A stretch of 64,000 bases of DNA from Gloeocapsopsis dulcis (GTDB lineage: Bacteria > Cyanobacteriota > Cyanobacteriia > Cyanobacteriales > Chroococcidiopsidaceae), in contig NZ_CP119968.1 in assembly GCF_032163395.1 (NCBI RefSeq), positions 1,101,501 to 1,165,500 of the forward strand. The letters are read 5' to 3'. A program made the translations under genes and the position numbers. This document shows, one piece after another, positions 53,915 to 63,959 of the stretch. The notes under the pieces were generated by a model. That model was given only the letters and a program-made list of their open reading frames with translations. It searched no databases and had not been told where the DNA came from. The first letter of the stretch is position 1, and the number at the start of each line of letters is the position of its first letter.

Positions 53915-54805
53915 TTATTCTAACCAATGCGATAGATCGCGTTGCAGAAAGTTTTGTAGATTTGAAACGTCTTCTCGATAAACTTCAATTAAACTCTGAC
54001 GAATATCATGTGAGAGTACTGGCGGCTTTTCAAAAACTTGACCTCTAACATAATGGCGTAATTTATCTGGAAGTAAAAAATTCACTGCTGGCTTGAGAGA
54101 ATTAAAGTTTCTAATTAAAATCCTAAGTGCGTTATTCTTAGGTACACCGGCTACGTTGTATTTTAGCGATGTATCAGGTAAAAATGTATGCTCTACGCCA
54201 ATAAATTTAAAAACATCTTGTACTAAACTGATAGGATTTGCTTTTAAATCTTCATAGAGATACACTCGGATTTGCTCTTTATCAAAGAGATCTAAGTAGC
54301 GCTTTAGCTGAGTGTGATAAAGTCCTACGCTGACATAATGCCCCCATCCCCAATTGTTACGAATTCGTGCTTCTTCTTCCTGTAAAGCCTCAGCAAAGTC
54401 TTTTGCTGTTTCTCTTCCCTCTCGCACATGCATAATATATCCAGAGTAAGCCCGCTCTATTGGGTTTCTAAGAATAGCAATCAGTTTGGCATGAGGGATG
54501 TATTTTTTAATACGCTCGGCAGCTACAGGACTGTAAAGATACAAAGGTGAGGCTTCACCAACAGCAATTTCGTTGGTCACTCCTTTAAATAACTGATGAT
54601 ATGTTTCAATATCGGTAATTGCACTTTTACAAATATTCTCTCGATCTCCTGGTCCGCGAAAGTCTAATTTATCTCCTTCAAGCGCAAAAAACTTTGGCTC
54701 TTTCTCAGGACTCATGTATATCTGAGGATGCTGTTTGAGATAATAATACAGTGCAGTTGTGCCAGCTTTAGCTGCCCCAATTACTAGAAAATTTGGCAGT
54801 GTCAT
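53915..54805 (-). CDS. Sulfotransferase B (PAPS-dependent)
   Basis: 296 residues. It has the PAPS 5'-loop VIGAAKAGTTALYYYLKQHP (about 7-26) and 3'-phosphate site LRNPIERAYSGYIMH (about 116-130), with EKEPKFFALEGDK between. Closely related to sulfotransferases A and C, so the family expanded within the cluster. The paralogs probably sulfate different positions or sugars. Confidence 0.92.
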   Translation of the reverse strand: MTLPNFLVIGAAKAGTTALYYYLKQHPQIYMSPEKEPKFFALEGDKLDFRGPGDRENICKSAITDIETYHQLFKGVTNEIAVGEASPLYLYSPVAAERIKKYIPHAKLIAILRNPIERAYSGYIMHVREGRETAKDFAEALQEEEARIRNNWGWGHYVSVGLYHTQLKRYLDLFDKEQIRVYLYEDLKANPISLVQDVFKFIGVEHTFLPDTSLKYNVAGVPKNNALRILIRNFNSLKPAVNFLLPDKLRHYVRGQVFEKPPVLSHDIRQSLIEVYREDVSNLQNFLQRDLSHWLE

Positions 54806-54966
54806 ATTGTGAGTTATCTCCTACGTGACAGATGGTGCAATACAAAATAGTTTACGAGCAAGTAAAATAAAAAACTCAGAGCAGCTTCTTTAGCTAGAGA
54901 CTCAATAACATAAATTATGATGCAAGTATAATAGAAATACTTTGATCAGTTAGGTCAATCAGATTT

Positions 54967-55899
54967 CTATTCAGACAACCATCTCGATAAATCTTTCTGT
55001 AGGAGATCTTGCAACTGCAAAATATCTTCTCTATATAGTTCGACTAGTTGTTTGCGAATATCTGGGGAAAGAGGAGGTGCTTTTTCTAAATTATTGTTGT
55101 GTAATTTGAGCATGACGTTGCGTCGCAAGTTCTTTGGAATAAGTGGTTTAAGAATAGTTTTAATTGGATGTTTTTCTATCCTTAAGAACTTATGCAAAGC
55201 TTTGTTTTTAGGAATTCCTGAAACATTATGTTTAGTGGAAGTGTTAGGAGTAAATGTGTGATCTATTCCCAGGAATCGAAATGCATCTTGCAATACTTGT
55301 AAGGGATTTGCTATAAAATCGTCATGTAGATAAACTTTAATCTGTTCTTGAGGAAACAGGTCAAAATAACGTTTGACTTGATGATAGTAAAATCCCATAT
55401 CTTGGTAATAGTAAATTGGCACCCAGTTATTTTTCATGCGCCACGCTTCCTCTTGCAAAGCTTGGGCAAATTCTAAGTGAGGTTCTAGTCCATCTCGTTT
55501 TTGAAAAACGAATGCAGAGTATGCCCTCTCAACCGGATTGCGTAGAATAGCAATCAGCTTTACATTCGGTAGATAATGGTAAATCCGCTCAGATGCTTTG
55601 GGAATGTACAAATATAAAGCGGATGCTTCTCCAATAGCTGTTTCTTGGGAGACATCACAAAATTGTTGCTGATAAGTCTTAATATCAGTAATAGCAGTCC
55701 GATTTAGCCATTCTTTTTCACCTGCTGTTCCAGCAAATTTTACCTTTTCACCTTCAAAAGCAAAAAAATGTGGTTCTTTCTCGGGACTCATAAATACTTG
55801 GGGATGCTGGTTGATGTAGCTGTATAGTGCTGTTGTTCCTGCTTTAGCAGCACCAATAATCAGAAAATTAGGCATTGTCATAGATAAAGATACCTCCAC
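54967..55899 (-). CDS. Sulfotransferase C (PAPS-dependent)
   Basis: 310 residues; starts at Met7 or Met9 (MTMPNFLII) are equally likely. Motifs IIGAAKAGTTALYSYINQHP and LRNPVERAYSAFVFQ, with EKEPHFFAFEGEK between. Its C-terminal half differs more from A and B than the N-terminal half does, which may mean a different acceptor. Confidence 0.92.
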   Translation of the reverse strand: MEVSLSMTMPNFLIIGAAKAGTTALYSYINQHPQVFMSPEKEPHFFAFEGEKVKFAGTAGEKEWLNRTAITDIKTYQQQFCDVSQETAIGEASALYLYIPKASERIYHYLPNVKLIAILRNPVERAYSAFVFQKRDGLEPHLEFAQALQEEAWRMKNNWVPIYYYQDMGFYYHQVKRYFDLFPQEQIKVYLHDDFIANPLQVLQDAFRFLGIDHTFTPNTSTKHNVSGIPKNKALHKFLRIEKHPIKTILKPLIPKNLRRNVMLKLHNNNLEKAPPLSPDIRKQLVELYREDILQLQDLLQKDLSRWLSE

Positions 55900-56080
55900 G
55901 ATATTTAGACTTAGGTAGGTGTTAGGAAACAGTGTTTGGAAGTAAAAACAGTTTCATGCGAGTTGCTTTATTAGACAGCTACTCAGTAAGGTCAAATCAA
56001 TATCTCACTACGATTCTTAATATAGTCACTTTTGGATGTATTAAGAAGTAGTAAAATTCCAAATACTTTCCCACACGGCT

Positions 56081-57367
56081 TTATCTAGCTGGTGTAGTGA
56101 CTACTTTACTGTAACTGGGTTTTACAGCTTGCTTATAACTTGCAGGTCTTGCAAAAACTGTAATTACATAGAATATCCATAAAATATGATTTCGCTCTAA
56201 CAACGTGCTTTCAGCTATGTTATATAGCAGTGTTGCTGATAAAAAAAGTATTGGCCAAAGATCTTCTATCTTTTTTGTTAAACGTAACCATCTAACTGCT
56301 CGAATAACACTCATTAAAAATGAGAGGATAAAAATGAATAATCCTACAAGTCCTAAGCTTAGTGCTAAATCTAAAAAACCATTGTGTGCGTGTGGAACTG
56401 CCCAACTAACAGCATCTAGAATAAAAGCAGAAGGTCCATCTATTCCTCTCCAAAATCCTTTGTAACCATATCCTACAATAGGGCGCTGTTGTATCATTTC
56501 AGTAACATATCCCCACAGTACGGTACGCCCAGTGAATGTTAGGTCTTTTCCTAACATATCAACGACTATAGTTTCTAAATTTCCTATTAGTAGTAAAACT
56601 ATACTCGCACCTACTAAGACTGAAATAATAAAAACAGGTATAGCAACAGTATATCTCCACTGTAGCGATCTGTATAAGTAGTACAGAGTTAGTAGAACAA
56701 TAAAAGTAACTAAAGCTCCTTTAGATGTTGAAAGAAGAACAAGACAACTACAAAGCCATACGCCAGCCCACATCAGCCAACGATGCTTCTTCGTTTTTGC
56801 GGAAGGAATGAGCAATAGCAGAAAAACTGCATTTAAACCCATAAGACGACCCATGAGGTTTTTGTGCATATAAAAACCTTGCCAACCACCTTCAGGAGAG
56901 ATCCCTAAGCTAGGAAATGCTAAAGATACTATAGGGCTAAGTATTGCTCCTATGCTGAGTGTCCATACAAGAAGCCGGAGAATCTGGCTAGAGTTGTATC
57001 GAGTAACAATATAAATACCAAACAAAGTTGTCCCTAGTAAAGCAAACGCACGGCGTATTGTAATCGCAGGAATAGCAGACCAGTAATAGGAAAACAAAGC
57101 CATTCCTACTAACAGAATGAGAAGTTTTTCTCTTTTAAGAACAAGGATTAATTCACGTGGTCTTGCTAACAATAAGCCTAATGAAATGACATAAATACAA
57201 AGCCAGATTGCTTGCATTATGGGGTGATCTGTGGCTAGTCCTTCTGCACGATCTTGAACATTAGTTAAAAATAAATTTCTAATTAGACTACCAGACGCTA
57301 ATTGCAGGACAAAAAAAGCAAAAAGCCATTCTAGTTTATCAATAAGATTGGCTGTTTTAATCCTCAA
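56081..57367 (-). CDS. O-antigen ligase/polymerase-like membrane protein (Wzy/WaaL family)
   Basis: 428 residues with about 10-12 hydrophobic segments and one larger exposed loop near residues 270-330 (TGRTVLWGYVTEMIQQRPIV...YGYKGFWRG, then HAHNGFLDLALSLGLVG). The His-rich HAHNGFL motif is the family hallmark. It probably polymerises repeat units of the exported polysaccharide or ligates them to a lipid. Confidence 0.88.
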   Translation of the reverse strand: MRIKTANLIDKLEWLFAFFVLQLASGSLIRNLFLTNVQDRAEGLATDHPIMQAIWLCIYVISLGLLLARPRELILVLKREKLLILLVGMALFSYYWSAIPAITIRRAFALLGTTLFGIYIVTRYNSSQILRLLVWTLSIGAILSPIVSLAFPSLGISPEGGWQGFYMHKNLMGRLMGLNAVFLLLLIPSAKTKKHRWLMWAGVWLCSCLVLLSTSKGALVTFIVLLTLYYLYRSLQWRYTVAIPVFIISVLVGASIVLLLIGNLETIVVDMLGKDLTFTGRTVLWGYVTEMIQQRPIVGYGYKGFWRGIDGPSAFILDAVSWAVPHAHNGFLDLALSLGLVGLFIFILSFLMSVIRAVRWLRLTKKIEDLWPILFLSATLLYNIAESTLLERNHILWIFYVITVFARPASYKQAVKPSYSKVVTTPAR

Positions 57368-57421
57368 GTTTGCCTCCTAATATTACTAAAAAATGAGTTT
57401 TATCGTTACTTAACTTCAGTT

Positions 57422-58330
57422 TTATGGCTTTATAAAAAAATAAATAGCTCGGATATTAATATTAATTTTTTCGACTAATGAAACTGTAGAAATATATTTT
57501 TCGACTACTTGTTTGAGGTCTGCATCTAATCCTCCGCCAATTTTCCAGATAATTCCCACCCCACGCGCAATTAGCTTATTTGCATATTTTACTAAAAAGG
57601 GCCACTTACTTCGGAGAGAGTCAGCTGTAAGGATTGCAGTTTTGGAAACCAAGTGTTGCTTGTCAGGTTTTTCAGTGTAATTATTACTACCGTGTAATCT
57701 CAAATAGGCTAGTTGACGATCGAGAAAGTAACCTTTGGTTAAAGCTGCGGCTGCAATTTTTAGATAATTATCACTTGTAATTCTAATAACTTCAGGCATA
57801 GGTAAGAGTTGCTGTAAAAGCGATCGCCCAAAACATAATCCAGATGTTGCTGGACTGTAGAATGGAAGTCTACCATTTTTGAGTTGTGCTCTAAAATCAC
57901 ATTCGCGCGTACCGCTTTCACGACTTAGCTTGATATACTCGCCTGTTTTTGCGTCTACAAATCGCAAGCGATGAAAGCACCAACCTATATCTGGGTAGTG
58001 ATTAAATATTTTGACTATCTCTGTGACTTTCTCTGGAATAAACACGTCGTCAGAGTCAAGCATACAAATAATATCACCGCTGCTTGCCTTGAATCCGGCA
58101 TTGAATGCAGATGCTTGCCCGCCATTTTCTTTGAGAACAGGAACGATTTTATCTTGATAACTTGCAATGACTTCACGAGAGTTATCACTTGAGCCGTCGT
58201 CTACTACAATAATTTCAAGGTTGGTATAAGTTTGATTTAAAACACTATCTATGGCTTCAGGTAAAAAGCGACCATAGTTGTAATTGTTGATAATTACACT
58301 AACTAAAGGATTCAAATTTTCTTCGCTCAT
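57422..58330 (-). CDS. Family 2 glycosyltransferase (B)
   Basis: 302 residues. GT-A core VSVIINNYNYGRFLPEAIDSVL, VVDDGSSDNS and the DxD-type CMLDSDDVFIPEKV. Its start overlaps the stop of the upstream paralog at 58327 by 4 bases, so the two are translationally coupled. It shares the NGGQASAFNAGF segment with that neighbour, which points to tandem duplication. Confidence 0.92.
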   Translation of the reverse strand: MSEENLNPLVSVIINNYNYGRFLPEAIDSVLNQTYTNLEIIVVDDGSSDNSREVIASYQDKIVPVLKENGGQASAFNAGFKASSGDIICMLDSDDVFIPEKVTEIVKIFNHYPDIGWCFHRLRFVDAKTGEYIKLSRESGTRECDFRAQLKNGRLPFYSPATSGLCFGRSLLQQLLPMPEVIRITSDNYLKIAAAALTKGYFLDRQLAYLRLHGSNNYTEKPDKQHLVSKTAILTADSLRSKWPFLVKYANKLIARGVGIIWKIGGGLDADLKQVVEKYISTVSLVEKININIRAIYFFIKP

Positions 58331-59274
58331 GTTCTTGCTTTTTGCTTGAAGCTTAAGTTGATAGCTAATAAAGCTGTTTTCAAACCAAACTTGACTGTTT
58401 TTTTATTAATTCCCCAACTCGGAATTTTTAGCAATAGCATAAATAAATCTTTACTAGAACCATTTAGCAAATAATAGTTTCTAGCATCCATTGAATCAAA
58501 ATAAGAAACTACCGGCTTTTTATTTTGTTCCTTTAATTTTGAATTCAAAAAGTCCTCTATTTTAGAAATGAATTCTTTGTTCTTTACTTTTGATTTCCCA
58601 TACCAATTATTTGCATTATGAAGTCGATACTTCGCTAGCACTTGGTTAACTCCATAAACTTCTCCTATCAGTAGTGCTGGTCGAACAATAAACTCATCTG
58701 CAGAAGTGAGTACGCCTTGTTCAGGAATTGGAAATATTTGTTCGGCAAGTGCTCGACTCATTGCGATTCCACTTGTTGGCGAAGCTGCGTAAGGAAAAAA
58801 TCGGTATTGACAAGTGTAGTTGTATAAGTTTGCTGGGACATTGTAAGGAGAATTAGGTAATTTTTGACCTAAGGATACTCCGTCTTTATCAATACATTCT
58901 AGTAAATGGTAGATCATTACATAGGAATGATCTACTATCTTTTTGAGTATTATATTGCAGATTTCCTGCACTTTGTTTGGGTAGAAAATATCATCTGAAT
59001 CTAAGAAGAAAATAATATCTCCTTGTGATGCAGCAAACCCAGCATTAAATGCAGAAGCTTGTCCACCGTTTTTCTTGATGATAGAAATAATTTGACTGCT
59101 ATATTGAGCAATAACTTTTGGCGAGTCATCAGTTGAGCCATCATCAACAACGACAACTTCAATGGGTGAATACGTTTGATTAAGGGCACTATCGATGGCT
59201 TCTTTTAGATAACAACTATAGTTATAGTTGTTAATAATAATACTTACTAGCGGAAGCTGGCTGTCAGCATTCAT
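58327..59274 (-). CDS. Family 2 glycosyltransferase (C)
   Basis: 315 residues. GT-A core VSIIINNYNYSCYLKEAIDSAL, VVDDGSTDDS, NGGQASAFNAGFAASQ and FFLDSDDIFYPNKV. Paralog of the gene at 57422. Acceptor unknown. Part of the same transcription unit. Confidence 0.92.
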   Translation of the reverse strand: MNADSQLPLVSIIINNYNYSCYLKEAIDSALNQTYSPIEVVVVDDGSTDDSPKVIAQYSSQIISIIKKNGGQASAFNAGFAASQGDIIFFLDSDDIFYPNKVQEICNIILKKIVDHSYVMIYHLLECIDKDGVSLGQKLPNSPYNVPANLYNYTCQYRFFPYAASPTSGIAMSRALAEQIFPIPEQGVLTSADEFIVRPALLIGEVYGVNQVLAKYRLHNANNWYGKSKVKNKEFISKIEDFLNSKLKEQNKKPVVSYFDSMDARNYYLLNGSSKDLFMLLLKIPSWGINKKTVKFGLKTALLAINLSFKQKART

Positions 59275-59301
59275 GAGTCTAGCTATCCAAGTAAGGTATA
59301 T

Positions 59302-60135
59302 TTAAGATGTCCGGATTCCTAATCTTTTCCCAATTCGCGGTAAAATTTCATTGGGTTTTTTTGAAAAATATTCGAGTCGTTTTTCAGCTTTATAGTATTC
59401 GCGTTTGACAGCTACTAGCCATTGTTTGTACAGAGGAAGTTTTTGTAGATATTTTTGCATTAATTGCCGCAAGCGAATAGCATTTTGACCGCTGTTGATA
59501 TCATTAACTGTTTTGGTTCCTGAGATTTGGCGATAATTGCCCCAAATCTCATCGACATATTTCACATGAGCCACTTGTACAGCTTTTAGTAAAAAATCTA
59601 CATCCATAGCATAGTGTTCATCCACTTCATAAAATCCTACTTGTTCATGAAGTGATTTGTGATAAAAATACGCTGATGGATTGAAGGGAAACGGGTTAAT
59701 GTTATAGCCAACTAAGAGGTCAGTAATTTTCAGCCTTTTTGGTCTATTGATTCGTTTTAGATTATTATCATCATCGAGAATGTTGCAGTTACCAACAAGT
59801 AAAGCCGGCTCAGGTAACTTTTCAAAAATGGCTGATATGTGGTTTAACACATTAGGTTCATAGAAGTCATCAACATTGAGGATTGCAATAATATTGCCCT
59901 TTGCCATGGCAATTCCTTTATTCATTGCATCTGATTGTCCGCGATCTTTTTCTGATATCCAACGAATATGTGGATAATTTTGAGCAGAGCTTTTGATAAT
60001 GTCTACTGTCGCATCAGTTGACCCACCGTCAACAATAATATGCTCTATGTTTGAGCAGTTCTGGTCAACAACAACTTTAATACAATCCTCAATGTATTTT
60101 TCGCCATTGTAAACTGGCGTAATGACGCTGATCAT
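59302..60135 (-). CDS. Family 2 glycosyltransferase (D)
   Basis: 277 residues. GT-A core ISVITPVYNGEKYIEDCIKVV, HIIVDGGSTDATVD, GQSDAMNKGIAMAKG and the catalytic IAILNVDDFYEPNVL (NVDD in place of DAD), as in WcaA/Spore-coat-like GT2 enzymes. Preceded by a hairpin terminator after the kinase gene, so it may begin a separate transcript or lie behind an attenuator. Confidence 0.92.
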   Translation of the reverse strand: MISVITPVYNGEKYIEDCIKVVVDQNCSNIEHIIVDGGSTDATVDIIKSSAQNYPHIRWISEKDRGQSDAMNKGIAMAKGNIIAILNVDDFYEPNVLNHISAIFEKLPEPALLVGNCNILDDDNNLKRINRPKRLKITDLLVGYNINPFPFNPSAYFYHKSLHEQVGFYEVDEHYAMDVDFLLKAVQVAHVKYVDEIWGNYRQISGTKTVNDINSGQNAIRLRQLMQKYLQKLPLYKQWLVAVKREYYKAEKRLEYFSKKPNEILPRIGKRLGIRTS

Positions 60136-60224
60136 GGGTACTTTTCGCCGCTTTCTTTTTGTTATTCGTGCTTGTATGTGATACTACTGATGCTGCACAA
60201 CACTTATACCACAATCAGGCAATC

Positions 60225-60269
60225 AAGAGTTAAAAAATAATAAAGCCACGCACAAAAGTGCAATGGCTT
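60225..60269 (-). terminator. Terminator/attenuator between the Wzc-type kinase gene and downstream glycosyltransferase genes
   Basis: On the minus strand AAGCCA..GCAC, an A/T loop, then GTGC..TGGCTT form a two-part hairpin (60243-60269) followed by TTATTATTTTTTAA. It lies 12 bases after the kinase stop codon. Confidence 0.7.
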
Positions 60270-60280
60270 GAACACAAAGT

Positions 60281-62497
60281 TTATCTTGGAGTTGTTATTG
60301 GTGCATTCTCTTCTATGGGGAAGTTCTTTTCGTTGGCATATTCCTTCGTATAGTAGAAGTAGCTATCTGACTCGTTTTCTGGCACTACACCATTGACAAC
60401 TAAACCTAGGACATTTTGCCCTGAACGTTCTAGTGATTCTTTAGCAGCGGCTGCACTCGAAGAGTCTAAAACACCAGGGCGTGCTACTAATAGAACTCCA
60501 TCTGTCATTTTACCGAGTGTTACAGCGTCAGCTGCTAAAACTAGGGGAGGTGCATCAATAATGACAAAGTCATAGTTATCTGTGAAGTATTGAACTAATG
60601 AAGCCATTCGTTTTGAGTCGAGAAGTGCCATAGGGTTGGGAGGAATAACTCCTGCACTCAGCACGTCAAGTTTGGGAATAACTTCTGTAACAACTGACTC
60701 AAAATCAGCTTGCGAGACAATCACGTCACTTAAGCCTGCAGAGTTTGTCAATTCCCAAATATGGTGTTGGAGTGGGTGACGCATATCTGCATCAATGAGT
60801 AACACTTTACGACCAAGCTGTGCCATAGCAGCAGCTAAGTTAGCGGATACAGTTGATTTACCTTCTTTAGGAACGGCACTTGTGACAACAATAACTTTGA
60901 GGGGCTTATCTGAACTGAGGAATTTTAGGTTGGCTTGCAGCATTCTGTACGCTTCGCTGATTGGCGATCGCGGTAGATTAATGACTGGTAACTCAGGAAT
61001 CGACCATTCTGGGTTGCGTCGAGTGGCATAACGTTTACCAAAATGAGGAATTGTACCTAGTAGGGTGTAATCCAGTCTTTCGCGGGCTTCACGGAGTGTT
61101 TTAACTGAGCGATCGCTTAGTTCTAAAATGCATATTGTCAAAATTGCCAAAATGAGTGCTAACACGTTGCCCAACGCTAAAATCATTGCTCTTTTGCGTA
61201 TTGATGCGTTTTCTGGCACAGTCGCAAATTCAATAATTCGAGCATTACCCATGTTTTGGTTTTCAGCTACCCTAACTTCTTGTAATCTCCTCAACAAAGT
61301 TTCGTAGGTAGATTGGGCAGCATTTAAACGTCGCTCTAGTTCTCGTTGTGTTTGTTCTAGGCGCGGCAGAACATTGACTCTTTGTCGGTAAGCATTGTAA
61401 GTGTTGTTGAGCGAACTAAGGCGACTTGATAAACCTAAACGTTGAATCTCTGAATTAACATAGTTTTGTGTCAGTTCCTGCCGAAGTTGACCCATTTGTA
61501 AATTACTGGGTGAAACTTCCGTTGCTGCTGCATTGCCAATGGCACCTTGTACGCGTTCTTCTAATAAGGCTCTTAAGGCATCTCTGCGTTCAGTTAAACC
61601 TAAAATTGTTGGATGATCTCCAATAAATCGAGTTTGCTGTACAGCTAATTCAGCTTCTACTTGTTGATATTCAGTAAGAACTTTTTGTATTCCTGGTGAC
61701 TGGTTTAGTGATGTTAGCGTAATTCCTTCTTGGGGATTCATTCCCACTTGTTGTTGAAGAGTTGCGCTTCTTGTCGTTGTGTCTGCTAGTTGAGCTTGAG
61801 TTTCTGTAATTTGGTTTTCTAATTGCTTAATTGCTGCTACTGCTGTTTTTGCTTCTTCATCTAAAGCAACAACTTGATTTTGTTCTTTAAACTGACGTAG
61901 TGCTTGTTCTGCTTGGCGAACTGTTGCTTCCATTTGCGGCAATTGCTTAGCAATAAATTCTCCTGCCGCTGATGCTTCAGCTCGGTTTGTGATGATATTG
62001 TTCTCAATGTACAGGTTCATCACTTTGTTAACAATCGCTGCAGCTTCTTCTGGATCTTCACTTTGATAAGAAATCTGCAACACATCTGTCAAGGGAACAT
62101 TCCTAGCGTTAATTCTATTTGCCAGCACCTGTGGTTTAATGAGTGCACCACTATCATTCCTCAAATTAAGTGCTGTAATCGTTTTCTCAATAAAAGGCAC
62201 AGAGCGAATGATTTCGATTTCTGTGTTGAGCGGATTGGCTTTTGCTGCTATTGCTTCTAGCTCACCAACGTTGATATCTTTTAAACCAGAGATTGCCGTT
62301 GTTCTATCTGCTCTTTTGAATAAGAGCTTTCCTTGCGCTTCGTATACAGGTCTTTGCATTGAAGCAAGTACGGTTGCTACGGCTACAACGACGCCAAATA
62401 CACCTGCCGCAGGTAACCAGCGCCGTTTTAAAATCAACCAAACTCTTTTCAGGTCTATGTCGATAGTTTCGTTAGATTCCATAACCGACTCATCCAT
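60281..62497 (-). CDS. Polysaccharide co-polymerase with tyrosine autokinase domain (Wzc-type)
   Basis: 738 residues. Two membrane helices (about 32-50 and 435-455) bracket a periplasmic Wzz domain with long coiled coils (about 170-400). The cytoplasmic BY-kinase carries Walker A AVPKEGKST (about 540), Walker A' LLIDADMRHP and Walker B DFVIIDAPP. The C terminus has a tyrosine cluster SDSYFYYTKEY, the autophosphorylation tail. It controls chain length and export of capsule or exopolysaccharide. First gene of the minus-strand cluster. No Wza-type porin, Wzx flippase or priming transferase gene is in the window. Confidence 0.95.
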   Translation of the reverse strand: MDESVMESNETIDIDLKRVWLILKRRWLPAAGVFGVVVAVATVLASMQRPVYEAQGKLLFKRADRTTAISGLKDINVGELEAIAAKANPLNTEIEIIRSVPFIEKTITALNLRNDSGALIKPQVLANRINARNVPLTDVLQISYQSEDPEEAAAIVNKVMNLYIENNIITNRAEASAAGEFIAKQLPQMEATVRQAEQALRQFKEQNQVVALDEEAKTAVAAIKQLENQITETQAQLADTTTRSATLQQQVGMNPQEGITLTSLNQSPGIQKVLTEYQQVEAELAVQQTRFIGDHPTILGLTERRDALRALLEERVQGAIGNAAATEVSPSNLQMGQLRQELTQNYVNSEIQRLGLSSRLSSLNNTYNAYRQRVNVLPRLEQTQRELERRLNAAQSTYETLLRRLQEVRVAENQNMGNARIIEFATVPENASIRKRAMILALGNVLALILAILTICILELSDRSVKTLREARERLDYTLLGTIPHFGKRYATRRNPEWSIPELPVINLPRSPISEAYRMLQANLKFLSSDKPLKVIVVTSAVPKEGKSTVSANLAAAMAQLGRKVLLIDADMRHPLQHHIWELTNSAGLSDVIVSQADFESVVTEVIPKLDVLSAGVIPPNPMALLDSKRMASLVQYFTDNYDFVIIDAPPLVLAADAVTLGKMTDGVLLVARPGVLDSSSAAAAKESLERSGQNVLGLVVNGVVPENESDSYFYYTKEYANEKNFPIEENAPITTPR

Positions 62498-62672
62498 ATG
62501 TAAAGGGCGGACAGGTGTGTTTCGCCAATCAGCCTATCGTAGCTTTTTAAAAATGTCCACGCTGTACTGTTATTAGCTATACACTACTAGTAAAAATTCC
62601 CTGTAAATCTGTATAGGTAATTATACCAGTTTGCTGAATTGAGAAAGGGAAGACATTAAAAGATCATTATAG

Positions 62673-63959
62673 TTAATTCATTGCGTTTGTTTTTCTTGTA
62701 CCCAATACAAATTTACTCAAAAAAAAGTAAACGATGGCAGCAGCGACGATGCCATTAATTGGCTTAATCCCAGGTGCAGCCCAGGCGATCGCTGAAGCGA
62801 TAAGATAAGCAATAATTCCTGCCCAGTTAAATGGTGGTTGACTTTGTTCTAATGTAGGAAATTGTCCTCGGCGGAGCAACCAATAATCTGACATGACAAC
62901 ACCTCCGATTGGGGGAATAAATGTGCCAAGCAAAATTAAGTAAGGAACTAACAAATTATAAATTCCACCCCAAGCCAGTACTAAAGCCACAGTCGCACCA
63001 CCCAGAACAAAGGCAGTACGCTTATTTGTGCGAAACATATGCGCGCCTGCTACTGAAAAAGCGTAGATAGTGTTGTCTTGTGTTGTCCACATATTCAAGA
63101 ACAACAGTACTAATCCCCAAAACAGCAATCCTTGCTGAGCCATGACTTGTACAATATCTTCATTACCATAAACTAAGGCACAGAACGCACCACTAAAAAT
63201 CAGTAAGCCATTGGCAAGGAAAAAAGCAGCTAGAGTACTCCAAAATGCTGTGCGCCCATTCTTAGCAAAACGACTCCAATTTGTGGCTTGAGTTCCACCA
63301 GAAACAAAAGTACCGACAATAATCGTGATCGCTTCACCAAGTCCGAGTTGCTGTTCGGGAACAATTGCTTGTAAACCAGTTAAGCCACCAACATCTCTGG
63401 CGGCGATCGCCAAACTCCAAAACATTAGAAGCAGCATTGCCGGAACCGCAATCCGACTGAGCCAGTCCATTGCCTGATAACCAATGTAAGCAGTTGAGCA
63501 GAAAAAATATGTAAAAAAGAGGATAATCAACCAATTAAAAGAGCTTGGAACTCCAGCTAATTGATTGAGTAAGTCTGCCATTAATGCTGAACCCCAAGCA
63601 TACCAACCAATTTGCGTAAAGCCTAAAATAAAATCAACCCAACGCGAACCAACGCTACCGAAACTAAAGCGTGCCATCAGCACCGTACTTAAACCACTAC
63701 GCGCCGCGATGTAGCTGAGTAATCCCGCATAAAGACCTAAGAGCAGATTACCTGCCACAATCAAACTGACTAATTCAGGAAAGCGGAATGCTGGACCAAC
63801 TCTACCGCCAGCGAACAAAGTACCAGAGTATAACGTAAAACCAATGAGCAAAGGAGCCAACGACCAAAGTGATTTACGAGCATCTAGGGGGACAGTACTA
63901 AGAGGATAATCTTCATTAACTTGCGATCGCGCCGCTAATTGTTCCGATGTGCTACTCAT
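62673..63959 (-). CDS. NCS1-family cytosine/purine permease
   Basis: 428 residues with about 12 membrane helices. Features of the CodB-like branch: PLSTVPLDARKSLWSLAPLLIGFTLYSGTLFAGG at the N terminus (read in part), GWYAWGSALMADLLNQLAG, SGGTQATNWSRFAKNG and IPPIGGVVMSDYWLLRRGQ. Imports cytosine or another nucleobase by cation symport. No catabolic partner gene is adjacent in the window. It seems unrelated to the polysaccharide cluster downstream. Confidence 0.92.
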   Translation of the reverse strand: MSSTSEQLAARSQVNEDYPLSTVPLDARKSLWSLAPLLIGFTLYSGTLFAGGRVGPAFRFPELVSLIVAGNLLLGLYAGLLSYIAARSGLSTVLMARFSFGSVGSRWVDFILGFTQIGWYAWGSALMADLLNQLAGVPSSFNWLIILFFTYFFCSTAYIGYQAMDWLSRIAVPAMLLLMFWSLAIAARDVGGLTGLQAIVPEQQLGLGEAITIIVGTFVSGGTQATNWSRFAKNGRTAFWSTLAAFFLANGLLIFSGAFCALVYGNEDIVQVMAQQGLLFWGLVLLFLNMWTTQDNTIYAFSVAGAHMFRTNKRTAFVLGGATVALVLAWGGIYNLLVPYLILLGTFIPPIGGVVMSDYWLLRRGQFPTLEQSQPPFNWAGIIAYLIASAIAWAAPGIKPINGIVAAAIVYFFLSKFVLGTRKTNAMN

